Assembly: GCA_029721515.1 (NCBI GenBank)
Contig: CM056559.1
Coordinates: forward strand, 6,573,001 to 6,637,000
Length of the DNA: 64,000 nt
Origin: Synanceia verrucosa
Lineage: Eukaryota > Chordata > Actinopteri > Perciformes > Synanceiidae
Reading direction: 5' to 3'
Shown one piece after another: positions 1 to 13,300 of this stretch; within the stretch, counting starts at the first letter, position 1; the number at the start of each line of letters is the position of its first letter. The notes beneath the pieces were generated by a model. The model made no database searches, was not told the origin of the DNA, and worked only from the letters and a program-made list of their open reading frames with translations. The translations under genes were made by a program, and so were the position numbers.

Positions 1-3000
1 GATGGCGTTTGCACAAGAATCAGGAGATTTTTGATTTTTTTTTTTAAAGGTCAAACAGAGATGGACAGATTTTTCCACGCATGTGCTGTAATTTCCACCC
101 CTGAGTCCCCTTCTAAGCCCAAGTGTCCTGTGGATTTAATCACTTAGATGTCTCTTCAGACTGCATAAATAAGAGAGTCCTCTGCTGCATGAGAGCACTG
201 CATCCACTTCTGAACTCAGCCCTCATGCCATAATTCAGTGTGAAATGGTTGACAGGGAAGTGTGAAAATGGCTCCTAGAAAAAAAAAAAAAAGAAGAAAA
301 AACATGGCAAAAATAAGTGACATGCACACCAGTCAGTGCTGTGTCTTCTCCACACACACGCTTGTTAATTATTTGTCATCCTCTGTTAGGTGTCACACGG
401 TGAAACTGTGCCAGAGGCTTCTATAGAAACACTCCTGAGTATTGGCCACTAAATAAATGGCTTTTGGATTTGAACAATCTCCTTGGGCTAAATAAGATGT
501 TTGAAAAGCACTGACAGAGCCAGAGGTGCACTGTGTGACGGTATAATAAATGTGACTCAGCTATCCAATAATTGGTAATGTTCCTCTTGACGCTGTGTAT
601 TCTGGGTTGGGTCAATTTGTTAAAGTTTTTGGTTGCCTTATCCTATTACATCAGAGTTAGTGTATCTCATTTCCTTGTATCCACTTGACATCTTGATTAG
701 CTGATTCCTCCATTTTAAACAGAAGGTCTTCTCTTAAGCAAGTGTCAGACAAGAATAGAAATGTTGTCCTCCTCTCAGATTTGCTTTCTATTTTTCAGGA
801 GGCTTAGATAGATTTACTGTAGAGGATCAGTTTGAGGTTTATATTTTTGCTCCTCTCTACATTATCCTCTTCACTTCTCTTCAAACTTCCTCCACCCCAC
901 CAACCCACCTCTCATCCGCACAGAGACGCAAACCTGGCTGAAAAGTACAACAATCAGTGCGGTCACATGGTAGGATTGTACTGGATTTCGCCAAATTCGG
1001 TGGGTGGTCTGTCCCAAAATACAAGTACACATGGAGTTTGTTTAATTCAGATAATGGTCAGCAACCTGGCTGACCCTTTCAGCAAGTGGTGTTAGAACAA
1101 CTTCCGGTTGACAACAACAATAAATAATAAACTCTGTCTCTTCGTCCATCCAAAAGTGAGTTGTTGATTTCTTCGAAGCCATGGTATCCTTTGACTTTTC
1201 CGGCAACAGTATTATTATTTATGACAGCGCCAGCACCTCCTTCTACTTCCGGGTGAAATCCCCGGCGGAAATTCTCGAGCATGCGCAGGAACGCGAATAC
1301 GATATGATACCATACACAAGAGGCACAAAGAAGATTAACAACGTATTAAGCCAGGGGTTCCTATCTTATTCACGAATCCCTATACGATCCTCAGCCTGTG
1401 CATGTGAATTTGATACCTTTTCGATGCCTTTATTATATGATTAAGCTCATCCATGTGCACGCAGTGAATGCAAAGTTGACAAGGGGCAATAGCAGAAGGC
1501 TGACACTGTGAGAGGATTAGGAATTAGAAAGATGATGAGATGAGCAGGGAATCTACTATCTTTAAATAGAACTCTCTCTGGGCATTGAAGACAATATTTT
1601 TGCATCATATTACAGCAACAGATGGCCATTTATGGCTCAGTAGTATCAAATGTCTTGCATGGGGTTAGCTTCAGGGTCACTGAGTGTGTCTAAAATCAGG
1701 TTTGTCTCTTGAAAAGAACAAGAGATCATTTGCTTTATAATCATCAACACAACATTGATGTCTGTGAGTCATATCATCCTTTTGTTAAAAAAAATCTCCC
1801 TGACCAAAGAGAGGAACCCTTTGAAACCCTTTGTGGAAAGCAGTGTTGGGGCTGAAGAGGCGCTCTGATGCCACCACGGCCCGCACAAGCTGGAGAGCTG
1901 AAGAGCAGAAGTCACAGGTGTTTCCCTGGTGGTGCGCTCATTGTGCTCACCTCATTAATGGCAAATCCTCCAACCCTGTCTGCTGGTGCTGTGCAACATG
2001 AATGCAATATGCTACTTTAATGTCAACACTCATAATTGCAGTTGATTTACAAAATATGAAGACTAAATGCTACAAGTAATTATCTCTGTATATTGTCAAT
2101 CACTGGAGATGGAAGATTAAAGAACCGACTGTGGCACTTTTTCTTTTGTTTTAAATGACATCTTTATGACAGAATGTTGAAAATTTCAATTAATTAGCAT
2201 TCATACGATTGCTGATGTGTTTGCCAGTGTACACAGATACAAAGCTTGCATGATGTGCAGTGGTTTTATACCCCCCTTTGTTCTCTCTCAGCTAAATTCC
2301 ATTAAAAAAAAAAGCTCATCACGTTAAATGAAATCAATGCAAATTTCCCAATTAGTCTTATCTGGCAAGTCTGACACTTCCAAAAAGCAAACCTTGCCGG
2401 AATTTTACTTAAGAACCTTTTAAGCACAAATGACGTGTTATGCTCAGCTGAAGCATACCAATTTTCCACAGCATGACACAGGTTATGAGTAATTTCCGAG
2501 GTGCCGGGTAGCCATTAGTTTCAATCCATGCATGTACAGTGAGGGGATCTACTTTTAGAAACCATAGACTCAATAATAAGTGCATGTAGTCATAGTCACT
2601 GTGATGTCACCCACTGGTTTATAGACTTCCAAGTTAAGCACGTTCATCATAACGTTGTTTTTTAAGCCAGAAGTGACATTAGAGGGTGGTGCTACATATA
2701 AGCCTGAATAAAGTGTATTTAGGTGATCAAATCTTACACTGTGTACACACTGTGAAAGTTTAAGCTGTAAGATAAAAGAAAAAGACTGGATGATATTGTG
2801 GACACCATTTGGCCCGTAATAGCATCACCATACAACAATGATGTAAAGGAGTAAAAAATGTGTGATATTCTTAAGCATGTTCTAAGTTGATTTCCATGCT
2901 GCTCTGAAATTAATGGAAACCAGTGACTTCCCATGGCAGTGACAGAATCTATGACATCCAAGTCAGCAATGCATGTGTAGCAGAGCATCCTCGTAATGAC

Positions 3001-4608
3001 AGGTGTGCAAGTACAAGTGTCGATGTACGTTCATCTTTGTGTTTGAGGGGGTCGCACATTGATGCAAGTGGGTTTTTTTCTTTCAGCAAGGATGTGAGTT
3101 GCATACCTGTCGATCTGCGCAGATCGTTTTATGTGCTTTACAGTGCAATCCTAAAGGTGGCACAGGGCAGAAAAAGCCCGGGCTGATCCTCCTCCAGTAA
3201 TCCTGAATAACACGTAGCAGGAATTACAGCATGGTATATTCAGTGGAAATCTCGTCCTTTCCATCTCAGAGCTGTTCTGACAGATCATCCCTTGTGCCCA
3301 CTCTACGGCTGACTGGTTTTGAGGAAAAGAGAGATTGTGTAAGCGAGACAGCGATATAGACAGAAAAGCCAATACGGAGATGGAGTGACATGTATTGGTA
3401 CATAAATGTACACATGTACCCAGGGACATACTCTCTCACACATGTTATTGTTCCATAAGCCATAGAAAAGACACAATCATAATCACAAACACTATTCTGC
3501 CTGTTTAAACACAGATATGAGGACCGTGTTGTCTCACCTGCAGTTCAACACACACTGCAACTAATGCACATGTCTAGACATATTTGTCAATAGTATGATC
3601 ATATTGTGCGGCATTGATCAAACTGTACAAACTCACCACCCACAGATGAAGAGATCAGCAGCTGGAGACCATCAGACAACATATGAACCGAAAGGCCATC
3701 ATAAAATCTACATGGCCACTCCATTATCATGGTAATTAGGCACAGCAAGCAAGCCACAATGTGAAGTTGATCTGGGGGGTTCTGCCAGTGTGTGTCAGCT
3801 AAAGACACTTTCATTCCATGTGTTTGTGAATGGCGGATCTGTCACAGTAAATGCTGCGCCCAGTGCATCAGCCAGGCTCCCTGGAACGTGTTATTTTAGG
3901 TGTGAAAAAATTCAAATTCACCAGAGAACCTCTGAGCTGTTCCTGCCAAAGCTGACGCATCTCTTTGCCTCACTATTGTAGACTCAGACATGCTGGCGCA
4001 CTGAGCACTTTTTGGCAGACTGGTGGTGAAATCGGCACTTTGAAGTTGTTTGTCTTGAGTTAAGTGATTTTCTAGGCAGCGGTAAGACAGTTGATTCACA
4101 TGCAAAAACCCTTGGACAGAGCAGGGATGGAGCATGTTTGAAGTACAAATCCTCAAATGTCAGTCTGCTCTGGTTTCAGCTCCCCATTTAATCCTCAACA
4201 TAAATGGGAAATGAATGTGAGCAGTGGGAAACTCCTTGAGGATCCGTTGATGATAATGATACATTATCATCAGTAATAGCATTTACCGGCACGTCTATTA
4301 GTTTGGCGCAAAACCGAGGTATGTTTGTTGATACATTAAACAGTAAAGAGCCTCTTCTGGAACACAACCGTGACTCACTCTAAAATCCAGACATAACACT
4401 TCTCATAAATGATAAAAAGAACAGTTATGAGGAAATGTCGGGATGCATATTTAGACAATAGGCCTTTCCTCAGCTGTTACAGCTATATGCACTCATCACC
4501 ACGGCGTGTTTCATCTGACTGTTGGAACAGCAATAATCGATCTGATGGCAGCAAGAAAAACATGTTGTTTTTCTCCAGTCCCTGAGGCACACAACACAAA
4601 CACATAGA

Positions 4609-4634
4609 CTCTCTCTCTCTCTCTCTCTCTCTCT
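4609..4634. repeat. (CT)n microsatellite
   Basis: Uninterrupted CT dinucleotide run of 26 bases. The minus-strand Arg-Glu-rich open frames over it are artefacts. Confidence 0.95.
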
Positions 4635-4840
4635 TTCTAAACAGATGTTTTTCACATGGCAGTCTAAATAAATACAAACATAAACACGAGCTGCGATTGT
4701 TGTCACCAAGCATGTATCTTTGTTCATTTGTGTGTGTGAGGTTGTGTGAAGAGCTACTTTTGCTTTATATAAAGTGCATAAAATAACTAAAAGGCTTGTT
4801 CTCACTCATGACAAATTGATATGCAAGGCTTGGTCTAATG

Positions 4841-5203
4841 CAGTGGTTCCTAAAGTGAGGTCTGGGGACCTCCAGGGGTCCCTGGGGGGCTCCAAGGGCT
4901 CCAGCAAAATGAGGAACAGTTTAATTTCACTCTTATTTCACTCCCTCGATAATAGCACAATGGGAGCATGTATTACTGTAATCTATTCTCATTAGAGATT
5001 AGAGTTTCTACTCTCCCTGCTGTTGTCAGACATCCAGCGCAGGCAGTTACGCAGCTGCTATGGCCAATTAATTAAAGCCTAGAAAGAAAGAAAGTGTTCC
5101 TTGGGACAAAATCATCACATCATCATCCTCAAATATGTCTGTTGTCTCATGTGTGGCCTATCTATCTGGGGGATCTTGATAATAAAAGTTTGAGGAGCCC
5201 TGC
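4841..5203. mobile_element. hAT-like non-autonomous DNA transposon
   Basis: The left end begins CAGTGGTTCCTAAAGT. The right end, read in reverse complement, begins CAGGGCTCCTCAAACT, giving imperfect terminal inverted repeats. The 'gggtccctggggggctcc' type of left-end sequence is typical of fish hAT/Charlie-like MITEs. No clear 8-bp target duplication is visible, so the copy is probably old. It has no coding capacity. Confidence 0.6.
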
Positions 5204-5682
5204 CCTTTTATATGAGGTGCAAAAGGTCCTGAGTGTTCATATAGTGTGGAGCCAGGGGAGAATAACCTCGTGAACTGCGGTTTGATCCATCACATCTAGA
5301 TGTACTGACACACAGCAAATAATAAAGCCTCAGCAGAGCGCAATGCTCGCAGAGATAGCCTTGTGACCCTCGTACAACTCATAAACTGCAGTGCGGCATC
5401 AGTTGTATTAATAGCGCATCGCCATCCCCATGTTTCCTTACAAAAATGAATATTTTATTCCCAGAAATCTTCAGTGCATGCTGTGCAAATTAAAAATGCG
5501 CTTCGAATAGCCCATCGCCAGCAATAACACATCTGCGAGGCAACGTGGTGCATTATGAATGTGTCATATTCCAACATCTGTTTCATAATCACAGAAAGTA
5601 CCAGCTTCAGGTTAATGGACGTGAAGAGCAATGCGCCTTATAGGCTCCATAATACTGATAAAAGTGTAAAAGTGTCACTCAC

Positions 5683-5695
5683 CCCTTTTGAACAT
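5683..5695 (-). CDS. rtn4rl1: rtn4rl1 exon 1 coding part (Nogo receptor-like 1), partial
   Basis: On the minus strand an ATG at 5695 reads M-F-K-R plus the first base of a Gly codon, then a consensus donor GTGAGT at 5682-5677. An in-frame TAG four codons upstream makes this the first possible start, and the context is favourable (A at -3). Human RTN4RL1 starts M-L-R-K-G, and Nogo receptor genes split the CDS after a few codons, leaving the leucine-rich repeats in the next exon. The gene encodes a GPI-anchored, leucine-rich-repeat neuronal surface receptor. The expected position, divergent from dph1, also fits mammalian synteny. Exon 2 lies outside the window. The assignment rests on 13 bases, a splice site and synteny, so it is probable rather than proven. 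Confidence 0.6.
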
Positions 5696-6650
5696 TTTGT
5701 AGGCCTAGGTGTATTTGGTCTTGTGTCCTCTGAGAATCATCTATTCTTATATTCCAGACTTGAAACTTGTGCGCTTTTAGTTTTGAAGTTGATCCGGAGC
5801 TTCCTCGGCTCTTCGTGTCAATGTCAGTTGTCACTCCTCTGGATTTTCTTGTGATCCACTGGACTGAGTTGCTCTGCAGACAGCCGGAGATTTGATAAAC
5901 ACTGACAGCAAACAATAATCTCCGTTTCCACAAAGTCTGGCGGACCGCAGTCGGACCTGGGAAATTACGCGGCAATCATTTCGGGAACAGACGCACTAAA
6001 ATCATCCCCTTGATCCGGAATAAATGGTAAGTCCAGTGTTTGAGGTGAGCACAAACGCACCGTAGTCCGATACAGCCTCTGATAGCCAACTCCTTTTTAG
6101 ACGCAAATGACCGAAGAGGGGGTGGGGGTGGTGGAGGGGGGATCAGTGAACACGAGCAGTCGCCCCCCAAAAAAACCCACAGATGTTTAAATTCAAGTGG
6201 CCAATCTAAAATGCTCCTCTCGGTGCCTCAGAGCCGTTCAAATCGCATCACTTTCGTTAAAATCTCTAATTAACATAAGTTATTTGGATTCACATTCCGC
6301 CTCTGATGTCGGATTATAAACGCAGACTCCTCAAATCCTCTTTAATAATGTAGACTTTGATGCCTTCGGTTTCCTTAAAATCCCCTCTCTTTTTTGTCAG
6401 CTCTCCTCTCCTCTCGCAATTGTTACATTTCTGGGATGTTGTCTGTGAGGATCTTTGCTTTCCACCTCTGTGGATCAGAGCTCGCTGATGCGCTCCAGGA
6501 GGAGAGAGTGTGCTGTAGCGCCTCAGCCCCTCCACCGGGCAGCATCCTCCATCCCTCTCACTGCCTCCATCCCTGTCTGTGCCAGCATGACACACACTGC
6601 TCCCTGACACCAGAGGTCTTCATAGTAAATATCACCTGACACTGCAAGAC
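5696..6650 (-). promoter_or_regulatory. Likely rtn4rl1 5' UTR/promoter, CpG-bearing
   Basis: This stretch is richer in GC and CpG than its surroundings (for example 5800-6130 and 6460-6560) and lies directly upstream of the rtn4rl1 start on the minus strand. On the plus strand it also carries a strong donor-like GTAAGT at 6027-6032. That could end a non-coding first exon of dph1 and make this a bidirectional promoter. No TATA box or transcription start can be fixed from sequence alone. Confidence 0.45.
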
Positions 6651-6788
6651 TCAAGCTGCATGTTACAACAATATGTTGACTAGGAGACAAAACATCAGGG
6701 GAGATGCTGCTCATTCTGCAGAAGAGACAGACTTTATTTTATAAATAATGGACTAATGTAATAATAGATATAATAGTAATATAATAAT

Positions 6789-6807
6789 CTCTCTCTCTCT
6801 CTCTCTC
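6789..6807. repeat. (CT)n microsatellite
   Basis: Short CT dinucleotide run just left of an AT-rich stretch (about 6810-7140) between the rtn4rl1 and dph1 starts. Confidence 0.9.
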
Positions 6808-7143
6808 CTTCTCTTTGTTGTATTGTGTGATTAAATTATTTATTGAACGAAGAACACGCAACAAATTTTTATTTTAACTTTCATTTTATTTAATGATATT
6901 ATATGTATGTGAAGCACTTTAAAAGTGTTACTCGTTGTATAGATTTAGCTGTAAAATGTTTTTTTCGATTTTTTTAAAAAAATATGTATTTATTTTATCG
7001 TTGTATCTTGGTTGGTTGGTTTTATTATATGTATTTTGTTTTATTGAAATATATTTTTTATTTTATTTTATCTTATTTGATTGCATCATTCAATGGAACG
7101 CAGCATATAAAATTATTATTACTTTCATGTTTTTTTTTTACAG

Positions 7144-7277
7144 ATACACAGCACTGAACTGTCCTGTCCCGTTCCGTGTGATCGGTTACATCGGTGCTCG
7201 ACTTTTCTCCACTGACATCTTCAGTCGATTGCTTTCTCCTTTCTCCTCCTCACATGTTTCATGTTTGGGAGAAAAAC
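7144..7277 (+). promoter_or_regulatory. dph1 5' leader with two upstream ATGs
   Basis: This is the sequence just before the dph1 start. A polypyrimidine tract ending in TTTACAG at 7143 looks like a splice acceptor, so the leader may begin there as a second exon. An ATG at 7254 is in frame and would add eight residues (MFHVWEKN). An ATG at 7261 is out of frame and overlaps the main start. Both have poor contexts. The true transcription start is unknown. Confidence 0.5.
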
Positions 7278-7329
7278 ATGGCGGCGCCCACGAGTGAAGT
7301 CCAGCTTGTTCCTGCCAAAAAACCTACAG
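7278..7329 (+). CDS. dph1: dph1 exon 1 (coding part)
   Basis: Encodes residues 1-17 (MAAPTSEVQLVPAKKPT) plus the first base of Val18, then donor GTAGAT. The divergent N-terminal tail is not part of the catalytic core. An alternative in-frame start at 7254 has a weaker context. Confidence 0.85.
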
Positions 7330-10300
7330 GTAGATATTAACGTCGAGTATAAAATATTTTATACAATAGAAAGAAAACTATATAACGTTTGTGAGTACTT
7401 TATAAAGCTACATGATGTGCTCGTCGATGAGGCTGTTAGCTAACATACACCGACACTCAGCTATTAACAACAACAACAACAGCACAGCAGGCTGTCTGTA
7501 ACTAATAAGAAAAAAATGTCTGATGTGCATTACGTCTATTATTTATACAGCTTTGGTCACTGCAGTCATCAATCATGGAAAAATAAACATTTGCTCTTTG
7601 GCTAATAGTTAGCATCTGGTTAGCCTTCAGTGCTGTGTCTCACCAAACTTCATGAGGCTGACAGATGAGCTGTGTTTTTAATGTTTTTAGTTTCCTTGTT
7701 TTTGAGTTTCCTGTCATCAAACACGACACTTTCTGTGATTGCAGCAATACTTCATGTTCAAGTTACCGCTGAGCATAACACCGTGTTTCCAATATGATTT
7801 CACATCGTTGCACCATGTTTCCAGACTTCTTTTATGCACTTCAGACTGTGTTTGCAATTCAGACACTTCAGGGAGTACAAACACAACATGTACAAAGAAA
7901 GTGTATTGGACGAGGGAATATTTCTATATCCTGTCTATGGAAAAACACTGAGCCTGTTACATCGAGTGTTGCTCTTGATTGATAGATCAGAAGTGGTCTT
8001 TGTGGTCCACATCCAAGAACGACAGACTAAGATTGAATAAAGATCCTGGAAGGTTGTTGTCGAAGTAAGACGACATCAAGCAGGAGTTCTTAAACACTTT
8101 AACCATTTGTAGATTGACTGCAGTTTTTGTTTGTCTGTTAATTAGATTAGGTTTCAAATATTCTGGCTATGTAATTTGCTTGGACTGTGCTGTGACTAAA
8201 GCTCAGTCCCATAACTCTCTACATCTTCCATGGTGTGGCCTGTCTGAACTGTAGAACATGTCTGAAGGCATTTTAAAGCATGAGGTTAGTGTCATTTGGT
8301 GCAGAGTGACCTGTTCTGTTGGCTCCTGCTGAATACTGTCACTGATTCTTCTTTAACATTGTTATCTGACTGTGACCTTTTGCATGATAGTCTCAGTTAG
8401 ATCTGATAGATATGGTGTCCTTGTCTAAATCTGTGTTCGCACTGCTAACAGTTCAATCATATAACTCTCTTCCTCAGTGCGAGGACCACGGCGGGTAGCC
8501 AATCAGATTCCAGATGAAATCCTGCAAGACCCTGAGTTACAGGAAGCAATCAAAGCCCTGCCTGCAAATTACAACTTTGAGATCCACAAGACGGTTTGGC
8601 GGGTGAGACAAGCGAAAGCAAAGAGAGGTGAGCTGAGTTTTCTCATAATACACTTGATTCATTTTGGGAGCAATGTGCAAGATTTTAAATGAGAACAGCA
8701 GTGGTAGAATATGTTTTATTATAAAGATGAAATAGGCTGGTCCTCAATCAGGTATTCCACAATGACACCACAATACCCACAAGTGAAGCCTATCCATGAG
8801 ATGAACACATCTTAAGTTGCATTAGCTGACTTGGAGCAGAGGCTAGATGAAGTTAATTGGAAGTAAATTATCTACAGTAAATACAGTCTGCTTGTATATT
8901 AAGAAGATTGTATTATTTAGCAGGGATAGATCACAAACTCTTCTTTATTTTGTAGGACCTCTGTCCCTAAACCTGACACTGACAAACATTGCACTGCCAC
9001 CATGTCCTCTGTCACCTGGATTAAAGATGTTCCATTAATGTCACCACAAGCTTGGCGAGTAACATATGAAGGTTCAGCACTGAAGTACTTTCCTTTGTAT
9101 AGTTACTCACACCTCATTACAACTGTAATATAGAGCAGCACAGAGTATGAACACACAGGATGCACGGCTTAAGAATCATATAGCAAAAGGCAATGTGTGC
9201 AAGCATCCATTCATGCCATCCATGACTGCATCTGTGCTTTGACCTACTTTATTGTTCAATCTGCAACCTGCGAGGTTCACACAGGTTTATCCAGTGTTGT
9301 GACAAATCAAAAACAGGCCCAGTTTCTATGTAGGTCATCCCACAGTGACTACACCATTCAAATGTTACACCACTGCACAAACATCAAAAGCAAAATGCAG
9401 AAATCATGTGGTGATGTGAGATGGTATCGGGGGAAAAGTTATTTGTTCTCGTGTTATAGTCATTGGAAAGCATGGACACCACAAAAAAAGCAGAATGCTT
9501 TTCACTAGCACTTCCATGTCCAGCGTGTTTTGGAGTTATCCCTGATTTGTGAATGGGATGTGTTAGTTTGCTTTGATTTTTAAAGGCTACACTCTGCAAC
9601 ACTGCGACACTGCTGCTGCTGGCTCAAATGACTTCTCGCATCCATGCAACACAGATGTTGATGATATAAGGGAGCAGTGGGCTGCTATACAAAGCTGCAA
9701 AGCACCCGGGGAGCAGCTTCGGGGTTGTGTCTTGATCAAGGCCACAAGGACACTGGGATTGTAGTCTCAGGACTAATTGAGTGTGGGCAGTGAGAGGCTT
9801 CACTTTCACCAGTGAACTGCATGGCAACAGGCTGCTCTAAGCTGAACGTAGTAACGCTTGACGATAGTATTCGGTAGTTCTATCAGCATTCATACCATTA
9901 TTAGTTCATACAATACAAAACAAAAAAATTGGCATGGAAGCTCGAAGGGTCAGTCCCTTGTTGATTTTGCACCATTTAGGCCGAGCTTGTTTTTCAAATT
10001 TACAAGTTTATATGGTTGATGCACAGTACTTCACTATTAATTTGTAGAGGTGGTATATAAGAAAGTAGGCCTACTTTTTTACTTTAAGGATGGATTTTGC
10101 TGTAATATAATAACCAGAGACAGGGGACTGTGTGGGCATGTAAGTACTGGTTTAAGATATCTTGACATTTTTTTAATTAATAGCACATGCACTTCATTTC
10201 CTGTCCTTGTGCATTGTTACATGTATATTTTGACATTTCCTCAGTGAAACAGACCATGGAGTAGTGTTACAATGATGGCCTCCAGCCTAAGAAAAAAAAG

Positions 10301-13300
10301 ACATCCCCACATCACTAATGTAAATGTCAAAATGTGTCATCCTTCAGTTGCTCCTGCCCTGGGTGGAAATATGCAGATGGCATACCAAGAGGATTGAATC
10401 GCTTCTTTAGGCGTCCCTGTGTGCAGTGCAGGTTTCACCGCAGCCGGCTGGCTTTGCTTTGTTGTTGTGTGACCTTTTTTTTTTCCTTTAGAGCTCATCC
10501 TCTCTCTCTCTGTGAACTCAGAGAGTATAACTCACCTCATCACCCCATCTCTCTCTCTGCTCCTCTTGGTGTCCATCTGTTTCTTTGTCAGCCCTTGAAC
10601 TCCTCTTGTGTCTCATACACTGTGCTTTTGAAATAGAGGACAGAGAAAGACACAGTGGACTTAGATTTAAGCTGCTCAGTGTAATAATAATAATAATCAA
10701 ACACTTTGTGTCGCTTTAACTTTTAATTTTTATTTAATTGCATTATGATAAAATGTGTTGCACATCCCAGCTCTTTACAAGAGAGTTTTTTTCTGCTGTT
10801 AGCTGTCTTGATTACCGTAGTACTTTTTATTTCAGATATAGACAACTAAATTGTAATTAGGTGAGAATAACTGTAGCTGACATGAGTCTTGTGTTGTTTT
10901 GAAGCAGCAGTTTGAGTGATGCCTGGAATAGGAATACACCCCGACAAACGGGCAAATAAATGGAAGCAAAGTGTTTGGTAAAATTATGGCTGATGTTTGG
11001 TAGAAACATTTTTCAGCCCTGGTTTGTGGTTAGTGTGTCAAAACTAGCACATATGTCTCCAGGTAATGACATTTGCCATGTATTATAGTGAAAATACAGG
11101 CAGGTTTGCTTTTTTGTCGTGTTGGTTAAATCATCGTCATGGCTTTTGGCAGATGTCGTTATTAATGAGTCAAAAAAATCTGATCAGAAGAAGATTTTTT
11201 TTTTTTTAATTTTAACTGTCCCTTGAATGAAAATGTGTACAAGACATGAACAAAACCACCTGCTACATAACATAAGTGCTAAGTCTAATACTGAAAAACA
11301 GAAGATTGTGACAAGATACAGAGATAAAGCCAGGAAGTAGAAAGCAGTACGACCTTCAGTGTCTTGAGGGACCTTGAGATCATGAAAGTGTACCCATGGG
11401 GAGGGGTTGTGAAATGCCCAGGGAGTTATTGGGTTTTCCAAGGTCTTCTCACAGCTGAATGACAGACGATCAAAGGAGTAGCACCGTTGACAGTTTCTCA
11501 CTATATGTTTCCTTGAGCTTCAACACAATGAGCACCACACAGAGCGTTTAGATCCTCCTCGTAGTTTCCACCGATTTTTATTTTCCATGTTACATGTACT
11601 TTTATGAACGAGTGTGGCATTACCAGCATTACTCACACATCCAGCTAAGTGACATATAGTCCACCCCACTGAACAGAACACAGTCCAGAGTGGCTGGTGA
11701 CTTGTTGTTCCCCATTAATTGATGGTCCTGCTTTAAATAGTCTCTTTGTGCTTCCCCCAGAACAGTAACAGAAGCACTGGTTCCATTCATCCAATACAAA
11801 CTGACTCCCCAGTTAAAAAAAAAAAAAAAACTGACACGTGACGATCAGGCAGATCAGAGTCGGCTGCTGAGCAGCGTATTATTAACTCTTTGAGTGCCAT
11901 TGACGGCTTTCGCCGTCATTGAAAATCGGACGCTTGAGCGCCATTGACGGCTTTGATCGTGGTCTCCCGCAGCCTGTGAGTAATTTTGGGGCTTCTGTGA
12001 TTTGTAGTTGGGACATAAAGAGTTAACATACGCCATGGAGATCAAAGCAGGAAGTAGAGATGATCGAGATTATAGAGCAAAACAGATGGATTCTGGACAA
12101 CAAGTGGCGATTTTGGTGAAACTGGCTTCTACTCTCCTCCAGGCAAAACAAGAACAGAACAAGGTTAAAACAAACAGTTTTTTTTCATGATGAAATAGAG
12201 TGTTTTCATTCATTTGAGCTATTCAGTGTTTTCAGAGACATGGTACAAAATATTCTGTGGGTCATGATATATGACTCAAAATGGGCAAAAACACTTATTA
12301 TTAAGGTTATTGAACTATTTCAGAATGTAGCCGTTAATCTGCATGTTAATAAACAAAAAAAGACTAAATATATAGTGCATAATAAGGGTGGGTATTTGCA
12401 AGGCCTTCACGATACGATACGTGTCACGATACTTGAGTCACAATATGATACATTATTGCTATATTGTGATATGTTTTGATATTGTACATAGATCACTGCA
12501 ATTTAAAATGCAACTTAAAATACAAGTTGTATATGTGTACACACATATATGATGATATCAATCAAATCATCATATATATGATATCAATCATCATATATAT
12601 GAAGATTTGATATTAACTCACCAAGTGCCAGTTTTTTTTTATGAAATAGAAAGTGCCTTGTGCTGGCTTTTTGGCCCATTTTGAGTCATATTTCAAGACC
12701 CACAGAATATTTTGTATTACGTCTCTGAAAACACTGAATAGCTCAAATGAAAGAGGAGACTCTGTATTTCATCATGTTTGTTTTTACCTTTTTCTATTAT
12801 TGTTTTATCAGAGGTAGAGGCCACTTTCACCAAAATCATCACTTTTTGTCCAGAATCCGTCCATTTTGCTCTCTAATCTCGATCGCTTCTGCTTCCTGCT
12901 TTGATCTCTGTGGTGTATTCCGTCTCTTTATTCTGCAACTACATCTCCCAGAAGCCCAAACATTACTCACAGGCTGTGGGAGACCACAACGCGCTGCCGA
13001 AAAACCACTTTGACGTATATGCAGTGTTGGGCATGTTACTTTGAAAAACTAACTAGTTATAATTACTAGTTAATTCTCCCAAAAAGTAACTGAGTTAGTA
13101 ACTGATTTACTCCATTATAAAAGTAACTAGTTACCAGGGAAAGAAAAGCTCTTTGCTCTGGCACAGAATGTACACTCAACATGTACATATTTACCTTTTA
13201 CCTTGATGAGGTTAAAGTAGCGCCTGTATTTCCACCTCGAAAACGCCGTCCTTCCCTGTGACTCTGGACTCACCATCTCTGATAGTTTTTGTTTGTGCTG

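Larger units (their letters stand above)
1..5682 (-). other. Presumed 5' part of rtn4rl1 intron 1; no exon seen
   Basis: No exon was recognised on either strand; all open frames are short and lack family motifs. If the rtn4rl1 start exon at 5683-5695 is right, this is intron sequence running off the left edge. Contents: a CpG-richer patch at about 1080-1400, a (CT)n run at 4609-4634 and an hAT-like MITE at 4841-5203. The rest looks like ordinary AT-rich fish non-coding DNA. Confidence 0.5.

Noticed and set aside
5679..5975. 98-codon minus-strand frame ending near the rtn4rl1 donor
   Set aside because: It is out of frame with the M-F-K-R-G start and has no recognisable domain; the short frame with an upstream stop and family-like splice phase is preferred.
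7254..7256. Upstream in-frame ATG as the dph1 start
   Set aside because: Its context (C at -3, T at +4) is weak compared with 7278 (A at -3, G at +4); kept as an alternative only.
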